Source of the DNA: Bacteroidaceae bacterium
Lineage (GTDB): Bacteria > Bacteroidota > Bacteroidia > Bacteroidales > Bacteroidaceae
Assembly (NCBI GenBank): GCA_017615835.1
Contig: JAFZZI010000011.1
Span: 62,001 to 126,000 of the forward strand
Direction of reading: 5' to 3'
Length of the DNA stretch: 64,000 nucleotides
Shown here: positions 1-9,391 of the stretch, in pieces
Position numbering within the stretch: position 1 is the stretch's first letter
Layout: every line of letters starts with the position of its first letter
The notes under the pieces: generated by a model
What the model was told of the DNA's origin: nothing
What the model saw: only the letters and a program-made list of their open reading frames with translations
The model's database searches: none
Position numbers and translations under genes: made by a program

Positions 1-1176
1 GGCATTGCAGATGTCTGGCTTTTCCTTGTACTTTTCAGCAAGGTGCATTCCGTACTCTGCGTGAGCCATCTCAGTCTCCTCGTCCGGAACCTTTCCTATA
101 TCATGAAGCAGACCTGCACGTTTAGCTTTCTTGGGGTTTAGTCCAAGTTCCGCTGCCATGACAGCACAGAGGTTGGCTGTCTCGCGTGAGTGCTGTAGCA
201 GGTTCTGCCCGTATGATGAGCGGTATTTCATCTTGCCTATCATGCGGATAAGTTCGGGGTGAAGTCCATGAATGCCAAGGTCAATCGTCGTGCGCTTGCC
301 GGTTTCCAAGATTTCCTCTTCCACCTGACGTTCGACTTTAGCTACAACTTCCTCGATACGTGCGGGATGAATTCGGCCGTCAGCCACCAGTTGGTGTAAT
401 GCGAGACGTGCAATTTCGCGTCTAACTGGGTCGAATGCCGAGATGACAATGGCCTCTGGAGTATCATCCACTACTATTTCAACACCGCAAGCAGCTTCAA
501 GAGCTCTGATATTACGGCCTTCACGTCCGATTATGCGGCCTTTCATATCTTCGTTCTCTATGTGAAATACAGTTACCGAGTTTTCGATTGCGGTTTCTGT
601 TCCAATGCGCTGAATAGTCTGGATTACAATGCGTTTGGCCTCTTTGTTGGCTGTCATCCTGGCATCGTCAATAATGTCGTTAATATAGGCAGCAGCCTCG
701 GTGTTGGCCTCTTCCTTTAATGATTCAATCAGTCTGTTCTTAGCTTCTTCAGCAGAAAGACCGCCAATAACCTCCAATTTCTCGCGCTCCTGATGTTGCA
801 GTTTGTCAAGCTCTTCCTTTTTTTCGTCAATGACCGTCATCTGGGTTTCAAGGTTCTTTTTTATAGCTTCGTTCTCGTTAATCTTGCGCTGAAGCTCCTC
901 GTGCCGTTGGTTGAGTTGCATCTCTTTTTGCTTCAGACGGTTCTCGTTCTGTTGTATTTTCTGATTCCTTGCTGCCACTTCTTTTTCCAGCTCGGCCTTT
1001 TTGTTAAGGAACTTCTCCTTGACTTCAAGTAGCTTGTCTTTCTTCATGGTTTCGGCTTCATTTTCAGCCTCTTTAAGACGACGTTTGGCTTTCCTGTTAA
1101 GTTTGCTGTTGAAGAGCAGCCATGCTATTACAAATCCCGCAATAAGACCGACAAGTCCATAAACAAATCCGTTCAT
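1..1176 (-). CDS. rny: Ribonuclease Y, 3' end outside window
   Basis: Membrane-anchored endoribonuclease that starts mRNA decay. The 392 visible codons show, in order, an N-terminal membrane helix (about residues 3-22), a long charged coiled coil (about 25-190), a KH RNA-binding domain with the [12 protein letters not shown] signature, and the start of the HD domain, including the LLHDIGK metal-binding motif just before the window edge. The family is usually about 510-520 residues, so roughly the last 120 are missing because the window ends, not because the gene is broken. The start is the ATG at 1174-1176. It lies 88 bases downstream of zapA on the same strand, with a hairpin in between, so it may be read partly from the zapB/zapA promoter. 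Identification is secure from the domain order. Confidence 0.96.
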   Translation of the reverse strand, partial: MNGFVYGLVGLIAGFVIAWLLFNSKLNRKAKRRLKEAENEAETMKKDKLLEVKEKFLNKKAELEKEVAARNQKIQQNENRLKQKEMQLNQRHEELQRKINENEAIKKNLETQMTVIDEKKEELDKLQHQEREKLEVIGGLSAEEAKNRLIESLKEEANTEAAAYINDIIDDARMTANKEAKRIVIQTIQRIGTETAIENSVTVFHIENEDMKGRIIGREGRNIRALEAACGVEIVVDDTPEAIVISAFDPVRREIARLALHQLVADGRIHPARIEEVVAKVERQVEEEILETGKRTTIDLGIHGLHPELIRMIGKMKYRSSYGQNLLQHSRETANLCAVMAAELGLNPKKAKRAGLLHDIGKVPDEETEMAHAEYGMHLAEKYKEKPDICNA

Positions 1177-1197
1177 ATCCTTTTATATATAGTTAAA

Positions 1198-1235
1198 GCA
1201 CCCTCCGCCATTCCGTTTGGAATGCAGAATGGTGC
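1198..1235 (-). terminator. Hairpin between zapA and rny
   Basis: On the minus strand GCACC and CATTCC pair with GGAATG and GGGTGC around an AAAC loop. No long T-run follows (TTTAACTATATAT), so it may be a weak terminator or an RNA processing or attenuation element between zapA and rny. Confidence 0.4.
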
Positions 1236-1264
1236 GTGGTTAATTGTCTTTGAGATAGGTAACG

Positions 1265-1573
1265 TCACTCTGCGGCATCATTGCCGAGAAGTGAATCAAG
1301 TTGTTTTGAAAGGACCTCTATTCTCTCCTTGTAAGGCATTGTGTCGTTGAAGTTCTCCCACATGAGGTTGGTCATTGCTATGTGCAAAGACACCATTACG
1401 TAGTACCTTTCATCGTTCAATTGAGGAAAATGATCTCTGTAACGGTTCAGCATTGAGTTGATTCGCCTTGCAGCTTCCCGGTACATTGCCTCATCCTGTC
1501 TCTTTATGGTGAGAGGGTAGTAGGTTCCGCCTACCAATAACTTTATCTCAAACAAATCATCCGTTGTATTCAT
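1265..1573 (-). CDS. zapA: Cell division protein ZapA
   Basis: ZapA-type FtsZ-associated protein, about 102 residues, which bundles FtsZ filaments at the division site. The N-terminal beta region carrying the family pattern (IKLLVGGTYYPLTIKRQDEA) is followed by RRINSMLNRY and a C-terminal helix suited to dimerisation. I chose the ATG at 1571-1573 because it overlaps the stop codon of the upstream coiled-coil gene (ATGA), typical of translational coupling; an ATG 21 bases further upstream is also in frame but lies inside that gene. The neighbours are the ZapB-like gene upstream and rny downstream, an order often seen in Bacteroidales. Confidence 0.88.
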   Translation of the reverse strand: MNTTDDLFEIKLLVGGTYYPLTIKRQDEAMYREAARRINSMLNRYRDHFPQLNDERYYVMVSLHIAMTNLMWENFNDTMPYKERIEVLSKQLDSLLGNDAAE

Positions 1574-1881
1574 ACTCCAAGCATTTCTATGCAACGGTCA
1601 ATTTCACGCACCAACCCTGATACTCTCTTGCGCGTACTGTCCAAATCGTGTCCGGACACACTCAGTACCTTGGTCAGTTTAAGATTTCCATATTCAGCTT
1701 GAATCCGCTCCATATTGAGACGCAACTCATTCTCACGGGCTTCGTTCTGTGAGATTGTCTGACGCAGCCGAACATTTTCGGCCTTCAAATCATTATACAT
1801 CCCAATCAGTGTCTGAATTTTACCTTCAAACACATCAAGCAATTCTGTCTCTGAACCTGAATTCATTATGGAATTTCTCAT
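1570..1881 (-). CDS. ZapB-like coiled-coil protein
   Basis: Small acidic protein of 103 residues, almost entirely predicted coiled coil (about residues 10-65), with no membrane segment or catalytic motif. Its place immediately upstream of zapA, with a 4-base ATGA overlap, suggests a division-site partner comparable in role to ZapB; the sequence alone does not prove homology. The start may be the ATG at 1881 or the in-frame ATG at 1866 (MNSGSE). A good promoter lies about 55-85 bases upstream, so this is the first gene of the unit. Confidence 0.7.
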   Translation of the reverse strand: MRNSIMNSGSETELLDVFEGKIQTLIGMYNDLKAENVRLRQTISQNEARENELRLNMERIQAEYGNLKLTKVLSVSGHDLDSTRKRVSGLVREIDRCIEMLGV

Positions 1882-1937
1882 TTCCGAACCAATTCAGCAG
1901 TTTGTGATACAATGCCCGCTTTTAGGTCCGGTTTTTG

Positions 1938-1968
1938 CAAAATTACAAAAATCAACTGTTTTTACAAA
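1938..1968 (-). promoter_or_regulatory. Promoter of zapB-like/zapA(/rny)
   Basis: On the minus strand TTTG (1968-1965), a 19-base spacer and TAATTTTG (1945-1938) match the Bacteroidetes consensus fully. It fires toward the coiled-coil gene starting at 1881. Confidence 0.7.
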
Positions 1969-1979
1969 TAGCTGATAGC

Positions 1980-2630
1980 TTATTTTTTATTTGTTTTTTC
2001 AAGCATTGCCTTAGCGGCTTCAACATTCTCCTTGGTTCTCGGTTCTTTCTTGGCAAGCCGAATCATATTGAAGGCATATTCTGTCATCCAATCCTCGGAG
2101 AATCCAAGGTGTTGCTGGTATTGTCTGATGTTGAACACAGTCTTGTAGCTGGCCTCATCCTTCCACTTGTTGTCTGTCATGATACGGTGTACGGAGTCGG
2201 CCGTAAGCGAGTACAGTGCTTTTTTGAGGAATGACGGCACACGGAACTTCCATTTCATGATCGTTCCGATCTGCATCATCAAATCGCTGCTGAAACCCTG
2301 GAACTGGAACATGAAAGGCTGCACAGATTGGATATTTCTGCAATTTTTTTTGATACATGAGTCCAACTCCTTGAAGAAATTGTCGCTGAGATTGTAAATC
2401 TGGGCAAGCATTTTGCGGCAACGTGCTTTTTCGGCAATTCCGAGTTTATTGCCTTGTGTCTGAATTTTCAGACTACGTTTGAATGTGGCCAGGTCCGGAA
2501 GATAATTGATGTTAGTAATTCCCATGTTTCCAGCCATGTCTGACTGCAAATAGACCCTTATCAAGGTCATGAAGTCCTCCATTCCTCCTACATTCTCTAC
2601 CTTATCCCTGCTTTTTTTGAACAACCCCAT
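1980..2630 (-). CDS. Conserved hypothetical protein, 216 aa
   Basis: I do not recognise a named family. The protein is basic, helix-rich and soluble, with no signal peptide or membrane segment. It starts with a short lysine/arginine-rich stretch (MGLFKKSRDK) and ends with a lysine-rich helix. Three cysteines (in EKARCRK, ELDSCIK and KKNCRN) are not spaced like a metal site. It sits alone between the zapA unit and gap, divergent from gap, and a TATTTTCG box at 2670-2663 could serve as its -7 element, but no matching -33 box is visible. Clean codon use over the whole length makes it a real gene. Confidence 0.75.
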   Translation of the reverse strand: MGLFKKSRDKVENVGGMEDFMTLIRVYLQSDMAGNMGITNINYLPDLATFKRSLKIQTQGNKLGIAEKARCRKMLAQIYNLSDNFFKELDSCIKKNCRNIQSVQPFMFQFQGFSSDLMMQIGTIMKWKFRVPSFLKKALYSLTADSVHRIMTDNKWKDEASYKTVFNIRQYQQHLGFSEDWMTEYAFNMIRLAKKEPRTKENVEAAKAMLEKTNKK

Positions 2631-2655
2631 ATCTTTAACTATTATTGATTCATAT

Positions 2656-2690
2656 TTTGTCGCGAAAATAAAAAGAAATTCTTAATTTTG
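2656..2690 (+). promoter_or_regulatory. Probable gap promoter
   Basis: TAATTTTG at 2683-2690 is a perfect -7 box, and TTTG at 2656-2659 lies 23 bases upstream, slightly further than the usual 19-21. It would leave a gap leader of about 65 bases. Confidence 0.5.
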
Positions 2691-2744
2691 CGCGGTTTTG
2701 AAGGGTAAAGGCCCCTGCCATAGCAAGTTGGTATCGTTTTTTAA

Positions 2745-3758
<1,014 letters not shown>

Positions 3759-3776
3759 TCAGACTTCTTTATAAAG

Positions 3777-3808
3777 AATCCTCGCAGCAATGCGGGGATT
3801 TTTTTTTA
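3777..3808 (+). terminator. gap terminator
   Basis: A 10-bp stem (AATCCTCGCA with TGCGGGGATT, one G-T pair) around a GCAA loop is followed directly by a run of T. This is a textbook intrinsic terminator. Confidence 0.9.
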
Positions 3809-3814
3809 TCTTCG
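3807..3814 (+). promoter_or_regulatory. Possible miaA -7 element inside the gap terminator tail
   Basis: TATCTTCG fits TAnnTTCG and overlaps the last base of the terminator T-run. There is no clear -33 box, because that region is the hairpin. A start about 7 bases downstream would give a nearly leaderless miaA message. Confidence 0.35.
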
Positions 3815-3823
3815 CACTTGTCT

Positions 3824-4756
3824 ATGTGGAAATATGACCTCATTACAGTGCTTGGCCCTACAGCCTGCGGCAAGACGCGACTGGCTGTAGCACTTGCTGA
3901 CCGTTTGGGCGGCGAAATACTGAGCGCAGACAGTCGTCAGGTGTATCGTCGCATGGACATAGGTACCGGTAAGGATCTCTGTGACTATTGGTATAACGGA
4001 GCGAAGATACCTTATCATCTTATTGACATTGCCGAACCGGGCACTAAGTTCAATCTGTTCCAGTTCCAGACTGCTTTTCTAGATATTTACAGAACCCTTA
4101 AGGGAAAGGAAAGGATTCCGATTCTGTGCGGAGGCTCCGGACTCTACATTGAGTCGGTACTTAAGGGTTACAGAATGATCCCGGTTCCTGAAAATCCGGA
4201 CTTGAGAGATTCGCTCAAAGGCAAGAGCTTGTCTGAACTGACAAGAATATTGGAAGGATACAAGCATCTGCACAATACGACCGACGTAGATACCGTAAAG
4301 CGGGCAATACGCGCCATTGAGATTGTCGACTATTACAGACGAACTCCGGTTGATGCGAAAGAATTTCCTTCAATAAAAAGTTTGGTAGTCGGTGTTGATG
4401 TTGATCGTGAAACACGTCGTGAAAACATCAGCTGCAGGTTGAGACAACGACTGGATGACGGCATGATTGACGAGGTTAAGGGATTGCTTGACGAAGGCAT
4501 AAGTCCCGAAGATTTAATATACTATGGTCTTGAGTACAAATACATTACACTCTACCTGACAGGAAAGTTAGAGTATAGGTATATGGTTCGTGAACTTGAA
4601 ATTGCAATACATCAGTTTGCCAAAAGGCAGATGACATGGTTCCGCGGGATGGAAAGACGCGGAATACATATCCACTGGCTTAAATATGAGTTACCTCTTC
4701 AGAACAAGCTGGATGAGATAATGTTCCTTTTAACAACAGATAATAAGTTGGAATAA
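3824..4756 (+). CDS. miaA: tRNA dimethylallyltransferase
   Basis: MiaA transfers a dimethylallyl group to N6 of A37 in tRNAs that read UNN codons. With the start at 3824 the protein has 310 residues, normal for the family. Its P-loop GPTACGKT is at residues 11-18, followed by the DSRQVYRRMDIGTGK signature and the C-terminal FAKRQMTWFR motif. The open frame extends upstream into gap, but that extension runs through the gap terminator and has no family similarity, so the ATG at 3824 is preferred. The stop shares its last base with the start of the lipid kinase gene (TAATG), so the two are probably coupled. Confidence 0.95.
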   Translation: MWKYDLITVLGPTACGKTRLAVALADRLGGEILSADSRQVYRRMDIGTGKDLCDYWYNGAKIPYHLIDIAEPGTKFNLFQFQTAFLDIYRTLKGKERIPILCGGSGLYIESVLKGYRMIPVPENPDLRDSLKGKSLSELTRILEGYKHLHNTTDVDTVKRAIRAIEIVDYYRRTPVDAKEFPSIKSLVVGVDVDRETRRENISCRLRQRLDDGMIDEVKGLLDEGISPEDLIYYGLEYKYITLYLTGKLEYRYMVRELEIAIHQFAKRQMTWFRGMERRGIHIHWLKYELPLQNKLDEIMFLLTTDNKLE

Positions 4757-5682
4757 TGAAAGTTGAGAGCGACAGATGGGGGATTATATATGTTCCTAGA
4801 GCCGGTGAAAGAAATGCACAGAAGAGATGGCGTCAGATAAGGGAGTACCTTGACATGCGCAAAGTCAAGTACGATTGCGTTCAATCGGAGGGTGCAGATA
4901 CCATTGAGCGAATTACAGGTATGCTGATATCTAACGGATACCGCAGAATTGTAGTCATAGGAGGTGATGAGGCGCTTAACGGAGCCATAAACGGCATTAT
5001 GTTTACGCCAAGGGAAATACGCAGCGAGATAACTCTCGGGATAGTCCCGAACGGGATAGGAAATGATTTTGCCAGTTTCTGGGGATTGACCGTTGACGGT
5101 TACAAACAGGCAATACATTGGATAATTGAGGGACGTACCAAGAAGATAGATGTCGGTTACTGTTCGTACCGTGAGGGTGACGATGAGAGGGTGCGCTACT
5201 TCCTTATGTCAGTCAATATCGGCCTTTCTGCACAAGCTATCCGCCTTTCCGACATTTGCAAAAGGTTCGGTAGAAAGAATCCGTCGTATTTGTTGGCACT
5301 TATCAGTCTTTTCAAAGAACGCAAGCTATACAAAATGCGTCTCAAGGTCAACAACGATGATATTAACGATCGTATAATGACCATGTGTATAGGTAATTCG
5401 CGCGGTTATGGACTAACACCGAGTGCCGTTCCTTACAACGGTTGGATAGACTTGTCCATTATTGCACGTCCAAAATTTCTGCAGCTTATAAAAGGACTCT
5501 ATATGCTGCTTCATGGTCAGATACTGAATCACGAGCAGGTGCGCCCCTTCCGTACTAAGAGTGTAACCATTCTTGATGCAGGAGGAGCGTCAACTTGTCT
5601 TGATGGAAAATCGATAACTCCAAACTATCCTATGACGGTATCGCTTGAGCCTGGAGCCCTCAACTTCATTATACCTGGTTGA
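4756..5682 (+). CDS. Diacylglycerol/lipid kinase family protein
   Basis: Soluble protein of 308 residues of the DAGK catalytic family (YegS/DgkB type), which phosphorylates diacylglycerol or related lipids with ATP. The Gly-rich loop reads GGDEALNGAING (about residues 69-80), where the family normally has GGDGTxNEV, and NGIGNDFA follows about 25 residues later, as expected. A C-terminal beta-rich half (from about 140) and the closing LDGK motif (ASTCLDGKSI) are also typical. The altered Gly-rich loop could change nucleotide handling or activity. It is coupled to miaA by a one-base overlap and is convergent with serS. Confidence 0.85.
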   Translation: MKVESDRWGIIYVPRAGERNAQKRWRQIREYLDMRKVKYDCVQSEGADTIERITGMLISNGYRRIVVIGGDEALNGAINGIMFTPREIRSEITLGIVPNGIGNDFASFWGLTVDGYKQAIHWIIEGRTKKIDVGYCSYREGDDERVRYFLMSVNIGLSAQAIRLSDICKRFGRKNPSYLLALISLFKERKLYKMRLKVNNDDINDRIMTMCIGNSRGYGLTPSAVPYNGWIDLSIIARPKFLQLIKGLYMLLHGQILNHEQVRPFRTKSVTILDAGGASTCLDGKSITPNYPMTVSLEPGALNFIIPG

Positions 5683-5710
5683 TGGGCATTTAGTTGACAG
5701 ATATCCCTGT

Positions 5711-6985
5711 TTATATCTTATCAAAACCACAGTAGGGTACCAGCACTTTTGGTACCCTTATGAAACTGTCAGTCTGGTTATTTTCCAGAATTGCTGCTAC
5801 TATGCGTGGTAGAGCCAAAGCCGAGCCGTTGAGAGTGTGGCAAAGTTCAATTTTCTTGTCCTCGGCACGACGATATCGACATTTCAGACGATTAGCCTGG
5901 TATGAATCGAAATTCGAAACAGACGATACTTCAAGCCAGCGTTTCTGCGCTTCTGAATAGACTTCAAAGTCGAAGCAGCTTGCCGATGTAAAACTCATGT
6001 CACCTCCGCAAAGATGGAGAATGCGGTAAGGCAATTCCAACTTCTGAAGCAGACCCTCGACGTGTGCAAGCATTTCCTTGTGACTCTCGCGGCTGTGCTG
6101 TGGAGTGTCGATGCGTACAATCTCAACTTTCGAGAACTCATGCAGACGGTTTAACCCGCGGACATCCTTTCCGTACGAACCTGCTTCACGACGGAAGCAC
6201 TGGGTGTAGGCGCAGTTCTTTATAGGAAGTTCGCTCTCGTCAAGTATCACATCACGATAAATATTTGTTACCGGAACCTCAGCGGTCGGAATAAGATAAA
6301 GGTCATCAACGGGTACATAATACATCTGTCCCTCTTTGTCGGGAAGCTGGCCTGTACCGAATCCTGAATCTGCATTAACTACGGTAGGTGGGACAACCTC
6401 ATTGTAACCAGCCTTGTTTGCCTCATCAAGGAAGAAAGAAATAAGGGCACGTTGAAGTCTAGCCCCCTTGCCGATATAAACTGGAAAACCGGCACCTGTA
6501 ATCTTGACACCCAGTTCCCAGTCTATAAGATTAAATTTTCTGGCAAGTTCCCAATGAGGCTGAGCATTCTCGGGAAGGGTGGGGATGTTGTCTACAATCT
6601 TTACGACCTTGTTGTCTTCAGCATTGAAGCCTTCAGGAACATCATCGTATGCGATATTCGGAACAGAACTAAGTATTTCCCTGATTCTGTTCTCAGAATT
6701 GGTCATTGACTCTTCAAGAACTCTGTTCTGTTCTTTTAGACTAGCTACTTCCTGCTTGGCCTTCTCGGCAGCCTCTTTGTCTCCTGCCTTCATGAACCGT
6801 CCGATATCGTGTGCCATTTTTTTTGCGGACGCAAGATTCGTGTCCAGTTTTGACTGTGACTTTTTGCGAATATCGTTCAATTCCCTGATTTTTCCGACAA
6901 CCTCTTCGGCAGCATCAAAATGTTTCTTCTTCAGACCTTCCAGTACTATGTCAGTCTGTTCGATAATCTGCTTTAGCGTAAGCAT
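5711..6985 (-). CDS. serS: Seryl-tRNA synthetase
   Basis: Class II synthetase, 424 residues, charging tRNA-Ser (and tRNA-Sec where present). The N-terminal long antiparallel coiled coil (about residues 30-110) that grips the tRNA extra arm is clear. The catalytic core shows motif 2 (FRREAGSYGKDVRGLNRLHEF) and motif 3 (LNGSALALPRIVAAILE). Length is normal. It follows rpmA on the same strand with a terminator in between, so it needs its own start signal, which I could not identify with confidence. The last 25 bases of coding sequence contain a perfect inverted repeat (5734-5758). Confidence 0.97.
   Translation of the reverse strand: MLTLKQIIEQTDIVLEGLKKKHFDAAEEVVGKIRELNDIRKKSQSKLDTNLASAKKMAHDIGRFMKAGDKEAAEKAKQEVASLKEQNRVLEESMTNSENRIREILSSVPNIAYDDVPEGFNAEDNKVVKIVDNIPTLPENAQPHWELARKFNLIDWELGVKITGAGFPVYIGKGARLQRALISFFLDEANKAGYNEVVPPTVVNADSGFGTGQLPDKEGQMYYVPVDDLYLIPTAEVPVTNIYRDVILDESELPIKNCAYTQCFRREAGSYGKDVRGLNRLHEFSKVEIVRIDTPQHSRESHKEMLAHVEGLLQKLELPYRILHLCGGDMSFTSASCFDFEVYSEAQKRWLEVSSVSNFDSYQANRLKCRYRRAEDKKIELCHTLNGSALALPRIVAAILENNQTDSFIRVPKVLVPYCGFDKI
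5734..5758. repeat. Perfect inverted repeat at the 3' end of serS
   Basis: AGGGTACC and GGTACCCT are separated by 9 bases, inside the last codons of serS and 50 bases past the convergent lipid-kinase stop. No T-run follows on either strand, so a terminator role is uncertain. Confidence 0.5.
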
Positions 6986-7021
6986 ATACGACCCTTGTTA
7001 TATTAGTGAATTATACTCAAC

Positions 7022-7050
7022 AAAAAAGGCCCACCATCGTGAGCCCTTTT
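7022..7050 (-). terminator. rpmA terminator
   Basis: On the minus strand GGCTCAC pairs with GTGGGCC (one G-T pair) around GATG, followed by six T. It closes the rplU-rpmA operon 16 bases after rpmA. Confidence 0.8.
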
Positions 7051-7065
7051 GAATGTTTTGTCTTG

Positions 7066-7335
7066 TCAGGCCTCAGCTTTCTCCTGAGGAATAACTGAAA
7101 CATAACTTTTGTTTCTGCGACCTCTCTTGAACTGCACTGTTCCATCAACAAGAGCGTATAGTGTATGGTCACTACCCATGCCGATATTCTCGCCAGGGTT
7201 ATGAACAGTCCCACGCTGACGTACAATGATGTTGCCGGCCTTGCAGACCTGGCCACCCCAAATCTTAACACCTAAACGCTGGCTGGCCGATTCGCGGCCG
7301 TTCTTTGAACTACCAACACCTTTTTTATGTGCCAT
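7066..7335 (-). CDS. rpmA: 50S ribosomal protein L27
   Basis: Ribosomal protein of 89 residues whose N-terminal tail reaches the peptidyl-transferase centre. The start [16 protein letters not shown] and the internal GGQ are the family hallmarks, and there is no N-terminal extension of the type cleaved in Firmicutes. It is the second gene of the rplU-rpmA operon, 20 bases after rplU, and has its own terminator downstream. Confidence 0.98.
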   Translation of the reverse strand: MAHKKGVGSSKNGRESASQRLGVKIWGGQVCKAGNIIVRQRGTVHNPGENIGMGSDHTLYALVDGTVQFKRGRRNKSYVSVIPQEKAEA

Positions 7336-7355
7336 ATCTTCTGATTCTTAAAGGG

Positions 7356-7673
7356 TTATGCAATAACTTCCTTAACAGCCAGCTCTGTAAACTGCTGACG
7401 GTGACCGTTCAACTTACGGTAACCTTTTCTGCGCTTCTTGTGGAAGACCAGAACCTTATCGCCCTTTACCAAAGCAGACTTTACTTCACAAATAACTTTT
7501 GCACCCTCGATTGCGGGAGTGCCCACCGTCACCTGCCCATCATTATCGGCGAGTAGAATCCTGTCAAATTCTACGATTGCACCTGCTTCTGCATTCTGAA
7601 TGTGGTGTACGAACAACTTTTTCCCCTGTTCAATCTTGAACTGCTGTCCTTGAATTTCAGCAATAACGTACAT
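7356..7673 (-). CDS. rplU: 50S ribosomal protein L21
   Basis: Ribosomal protein of 105 residues that binds 23S rRNA near L20. The start [19 protein letters not shown] and the C-terminal [14 protein letters not shown] patch are typical. It is the first gene of the rplU-rpmA operon, with a strong promoter about 87 bases upstream that leaves a leader of about 80 bases; a regulatory RNA there is possible but I see no strong fold. Confidence 0.98.
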   Translation of the reverse strand: MYVIAEIQGQQFKIEQGKKLFVHHIQNAEAGAIVEFDRILLADNDGQVTVGTPAIEGAKVICEVKSALVKGDKVLVFHKKRRKGYRKLNGHRQQFTELAVKEVIA

Positions 7674-7759
7674 TTAATCTTGCTTTTATCAGTTGCTCCG
7701 TTAGGTGGTAGGCCACTCTTGACCTGCACTTTTGATACCTTGGCGGAATTAATCGGCTG

Positions 7760-7790
7760 CAAAGGTATTATAATATCCTGTATTTACAAA
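7760..7790 (-). promoter_or_regulatory. rplU-rpmA promoter
   Basis: On the minus strand TTTG (7790-7787), a 19-base spacer and TACCTTTG (7767-7760) form a full consensus match. Confidence 0.8.
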
Positions 7791-7804
7791 ATCTTTTGTA
7801 ACTT

Positions 7805-8734
7805 TTATTTTTGCAGAAATCTTTCTGCCTCGATTGCTGCCTTACATCCGCTGGCAGCAGCAGTTATTGCCTGACGATAATGCGGATCTGCAACATCACC
7901 GGCAGCGAATACGCCTGGCAAATTTGTTCTGGGAGTTCCTTCATAAGTCTTGATATAACCGGTTTTATCGGTTTCAATCCACTGGCTGAAAATGTCCGAG
8001 TTCGGCTTGTGGCCTATAGCAAGAAAGAAGCCGTCAATGTTGTGCTCAAAGCGTTCTTCCTCTTGTGTACCCACATTACGTACCACCTTCATTCCCTGTA
8101 CTTTACCATCTCCCGTCAAGCCATAGACATTACAGTTGAACAGGATTTCGATTTTCGGGTTCTCCCTGACCCGTTTTTGCATTATATCGCTGGCTCTCAG
8201 ATAATTCTTACGGACTACCAACCATACTTTACTGGCCAGACCCGACAGATATATTGCTTCCTCACAGGCTGTATCTCCACCTCCTACAACTGCAACGACT
8301 TTGTTGCGGTAGAAAAAACCGTCGCATGTTGCGCAGGCACTGACACCGCGTCCGGCATACTTTTTCTCGTCCTCAAGTCCTAGATATTTTGCAGATGCTC
8401 CAGTTGATATAATGACCGTATCGGCTTCAATTACTGTCCCGTCATCTACTGTCAACTTGTAGGGGACCTTTGAAAAATCAACGGCAGAGATGGAACCGAA
8501 ACGGATGTCAGCACCGAAATGTTCAGCCTGAGAACGTAAGTCTGACATCATATCGTTACCGTTTACGCCGTCAGGGTAGCCTGGAAAATTCTCGATAATT
8601 GAGGTCGTCGTCAATTGCCCTCCCGGTTGGTCTCCTTCGTAAAGAACTGGACTCAAGTTGGCCCTCGAAGCATATATGGCCGCTGTATACCCTGCAGGGC
8701 CGGAACCGATTATTATGCATTTTGTTTTTTCCAT
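7805..8734 (-). CDS. trxB: Thioredoxin-disulfide reductase
   Basis: NADPH-dependent flavoprotein that reduces thioredoxin. The FAD-binding GSGPAGYTAAIYASRA motif lies near the N-terminus, the redox pair is CATC at residues 134-137, the NADPH-binding VVGGGDTACEEA motif follows, and the C-terminal FAAGDVAD motif is intact. I chose the ATG at 8734 (MEKTKC) over the one five codons upstream because family members begin just before the first beta strand; the length is then 309 residues. It follows the lolA-like gene by 42 bases on the same strand and is probably the last gene of the ftsK unit. Confidence 0.96.
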   Translation of the reverse strand: MEKTKCIIIGSGPAGYTAAIYASRANLSPVLYEGDQPGGQLTTTSIIENFPGYPDGVNGNDMMSDLRSQAEHFGADIRFGSISAVDFSKVPYKLTVDDGTVIEADTVIISTGASAKYLGLEDEKKYAGRGVSACATCDGFFYRNKVVAVVGGGDTACEEAIYLSGLASKVWLVVRKNYLRASDIMQKRVRENPKIEILFNCNVYGLTGDGKVQGMKVVRNVGTQEEERFEHNIDGFFLAIGHKPNSDIFSQWIETDKTGYIKTYEGTPRTNLPGVFAAGDVADPHYRQAITAAASGCKAAIEAERFLQK

Positions 8735-8776
8735 CTCAGAATAATTCACTTAAAAATCCGGCTGACATTATGATAT

Positions 8777-9391
8777 TCACCTCAAGTCTATCACCTCTGC
8801 CTCTGGCCATTTTCCGGCAGGGTATGTAAAATCGTCAATAGTAGTCTTAATGTTTGTCTCAAACTTTTCTATGGTAATGTCAATCCCTTCATCATCGGAA
8901 TTGACAGTTCTCATCTGGGCAGAAGATGGCATGCCCCTCTGATCAAGCGACACTCTTATGCTTTTTATTCCATTTCTACCATTGGTGTCTGTAGCCTCAA
9001 ACAGTAGCGTTTTATCGTCAGGCATAGAAACGTTGAATCCCTTGTGTCCCTTGATAACCAGATATGGGTTTGAAAAATTGTCTTCCATCTCTTTCAAGGA
9101 GGGCTCGGAAATATAGACCTCTTCTACTTTATCTTCGAATAAGTTGCCTGTCCACAGTGTTTTACCATCAAACCATGAACTACTCTCCGGGGTTGACATA
9201 TAAAACATAATACCATTCATCAGCAACGATGCCTTGGCTCCGTCACCTTGTCCATGAAGCGAGAAGGTGCACTTCACGCCATCCCTTTCAATAGTATTCA
9301 GGATTTTTGTGAGGGCATCCCCGGCATTCTGCGCCAGCATCGTAACGATACACACTGGCAGAAGTGAAATCAAGATTAAAATCCTTTTCAT
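8777..9391 (-). CDS. LolA-like outer-membrane lipoprotein carrier
   Basis: Periplasmic protein of 204 residues with a clear signal peptide (about residues 1-20, ending in MLAQ). The rest is beta-rich and follows the LolA layout: the early FSLHGQGDGAKASLLMNG strand, then SSWFDGKTLWTGN, and a C-terminal ITIEKFETN strand. LolA shuttles lipoproteins from the inner to the outer membrane. Its start overlaps the ftsK stop (ATGA), so the two are co-translated, an arrangement that also occurs in other Bacteroidales. The family match is good although LolA proteins are very divergent. Confidence 0.8.
   Translation of the reverse strand: MKRILILISLLPVCIVTMLAQNAGDALTKILNTIERDGVKCTFSLHGQGDGAKASLLMNGIMFYMSTPESSSWFDGKTLWTGNLFEDKVEEVYISEPSLKEMEDNFSNPYLVIKGHKGFNVSMPDDKTLLFEATDTNGRNGIKSIRVSLDQRGMPSSAQMRTVNSDDEGIDITIEKFETNIKTTIDDFTYPAGKWPEAEVIDLR

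Noticed and set aside
4960-4980. GGDE in the lipid kinase read as a GGDEF diguanylate cyclase motif
   Set aside because: The surrounding sequence fits the DAGK fold and the motif lacks the F and the rest of the cyclase active site.
7674-7759. Leader of rplU considered as a riboswitch or L21 autoregulatory RNA
   Set aside because: I could find no stable fold or known motif in its about 80 bases; only the promoter is supported.
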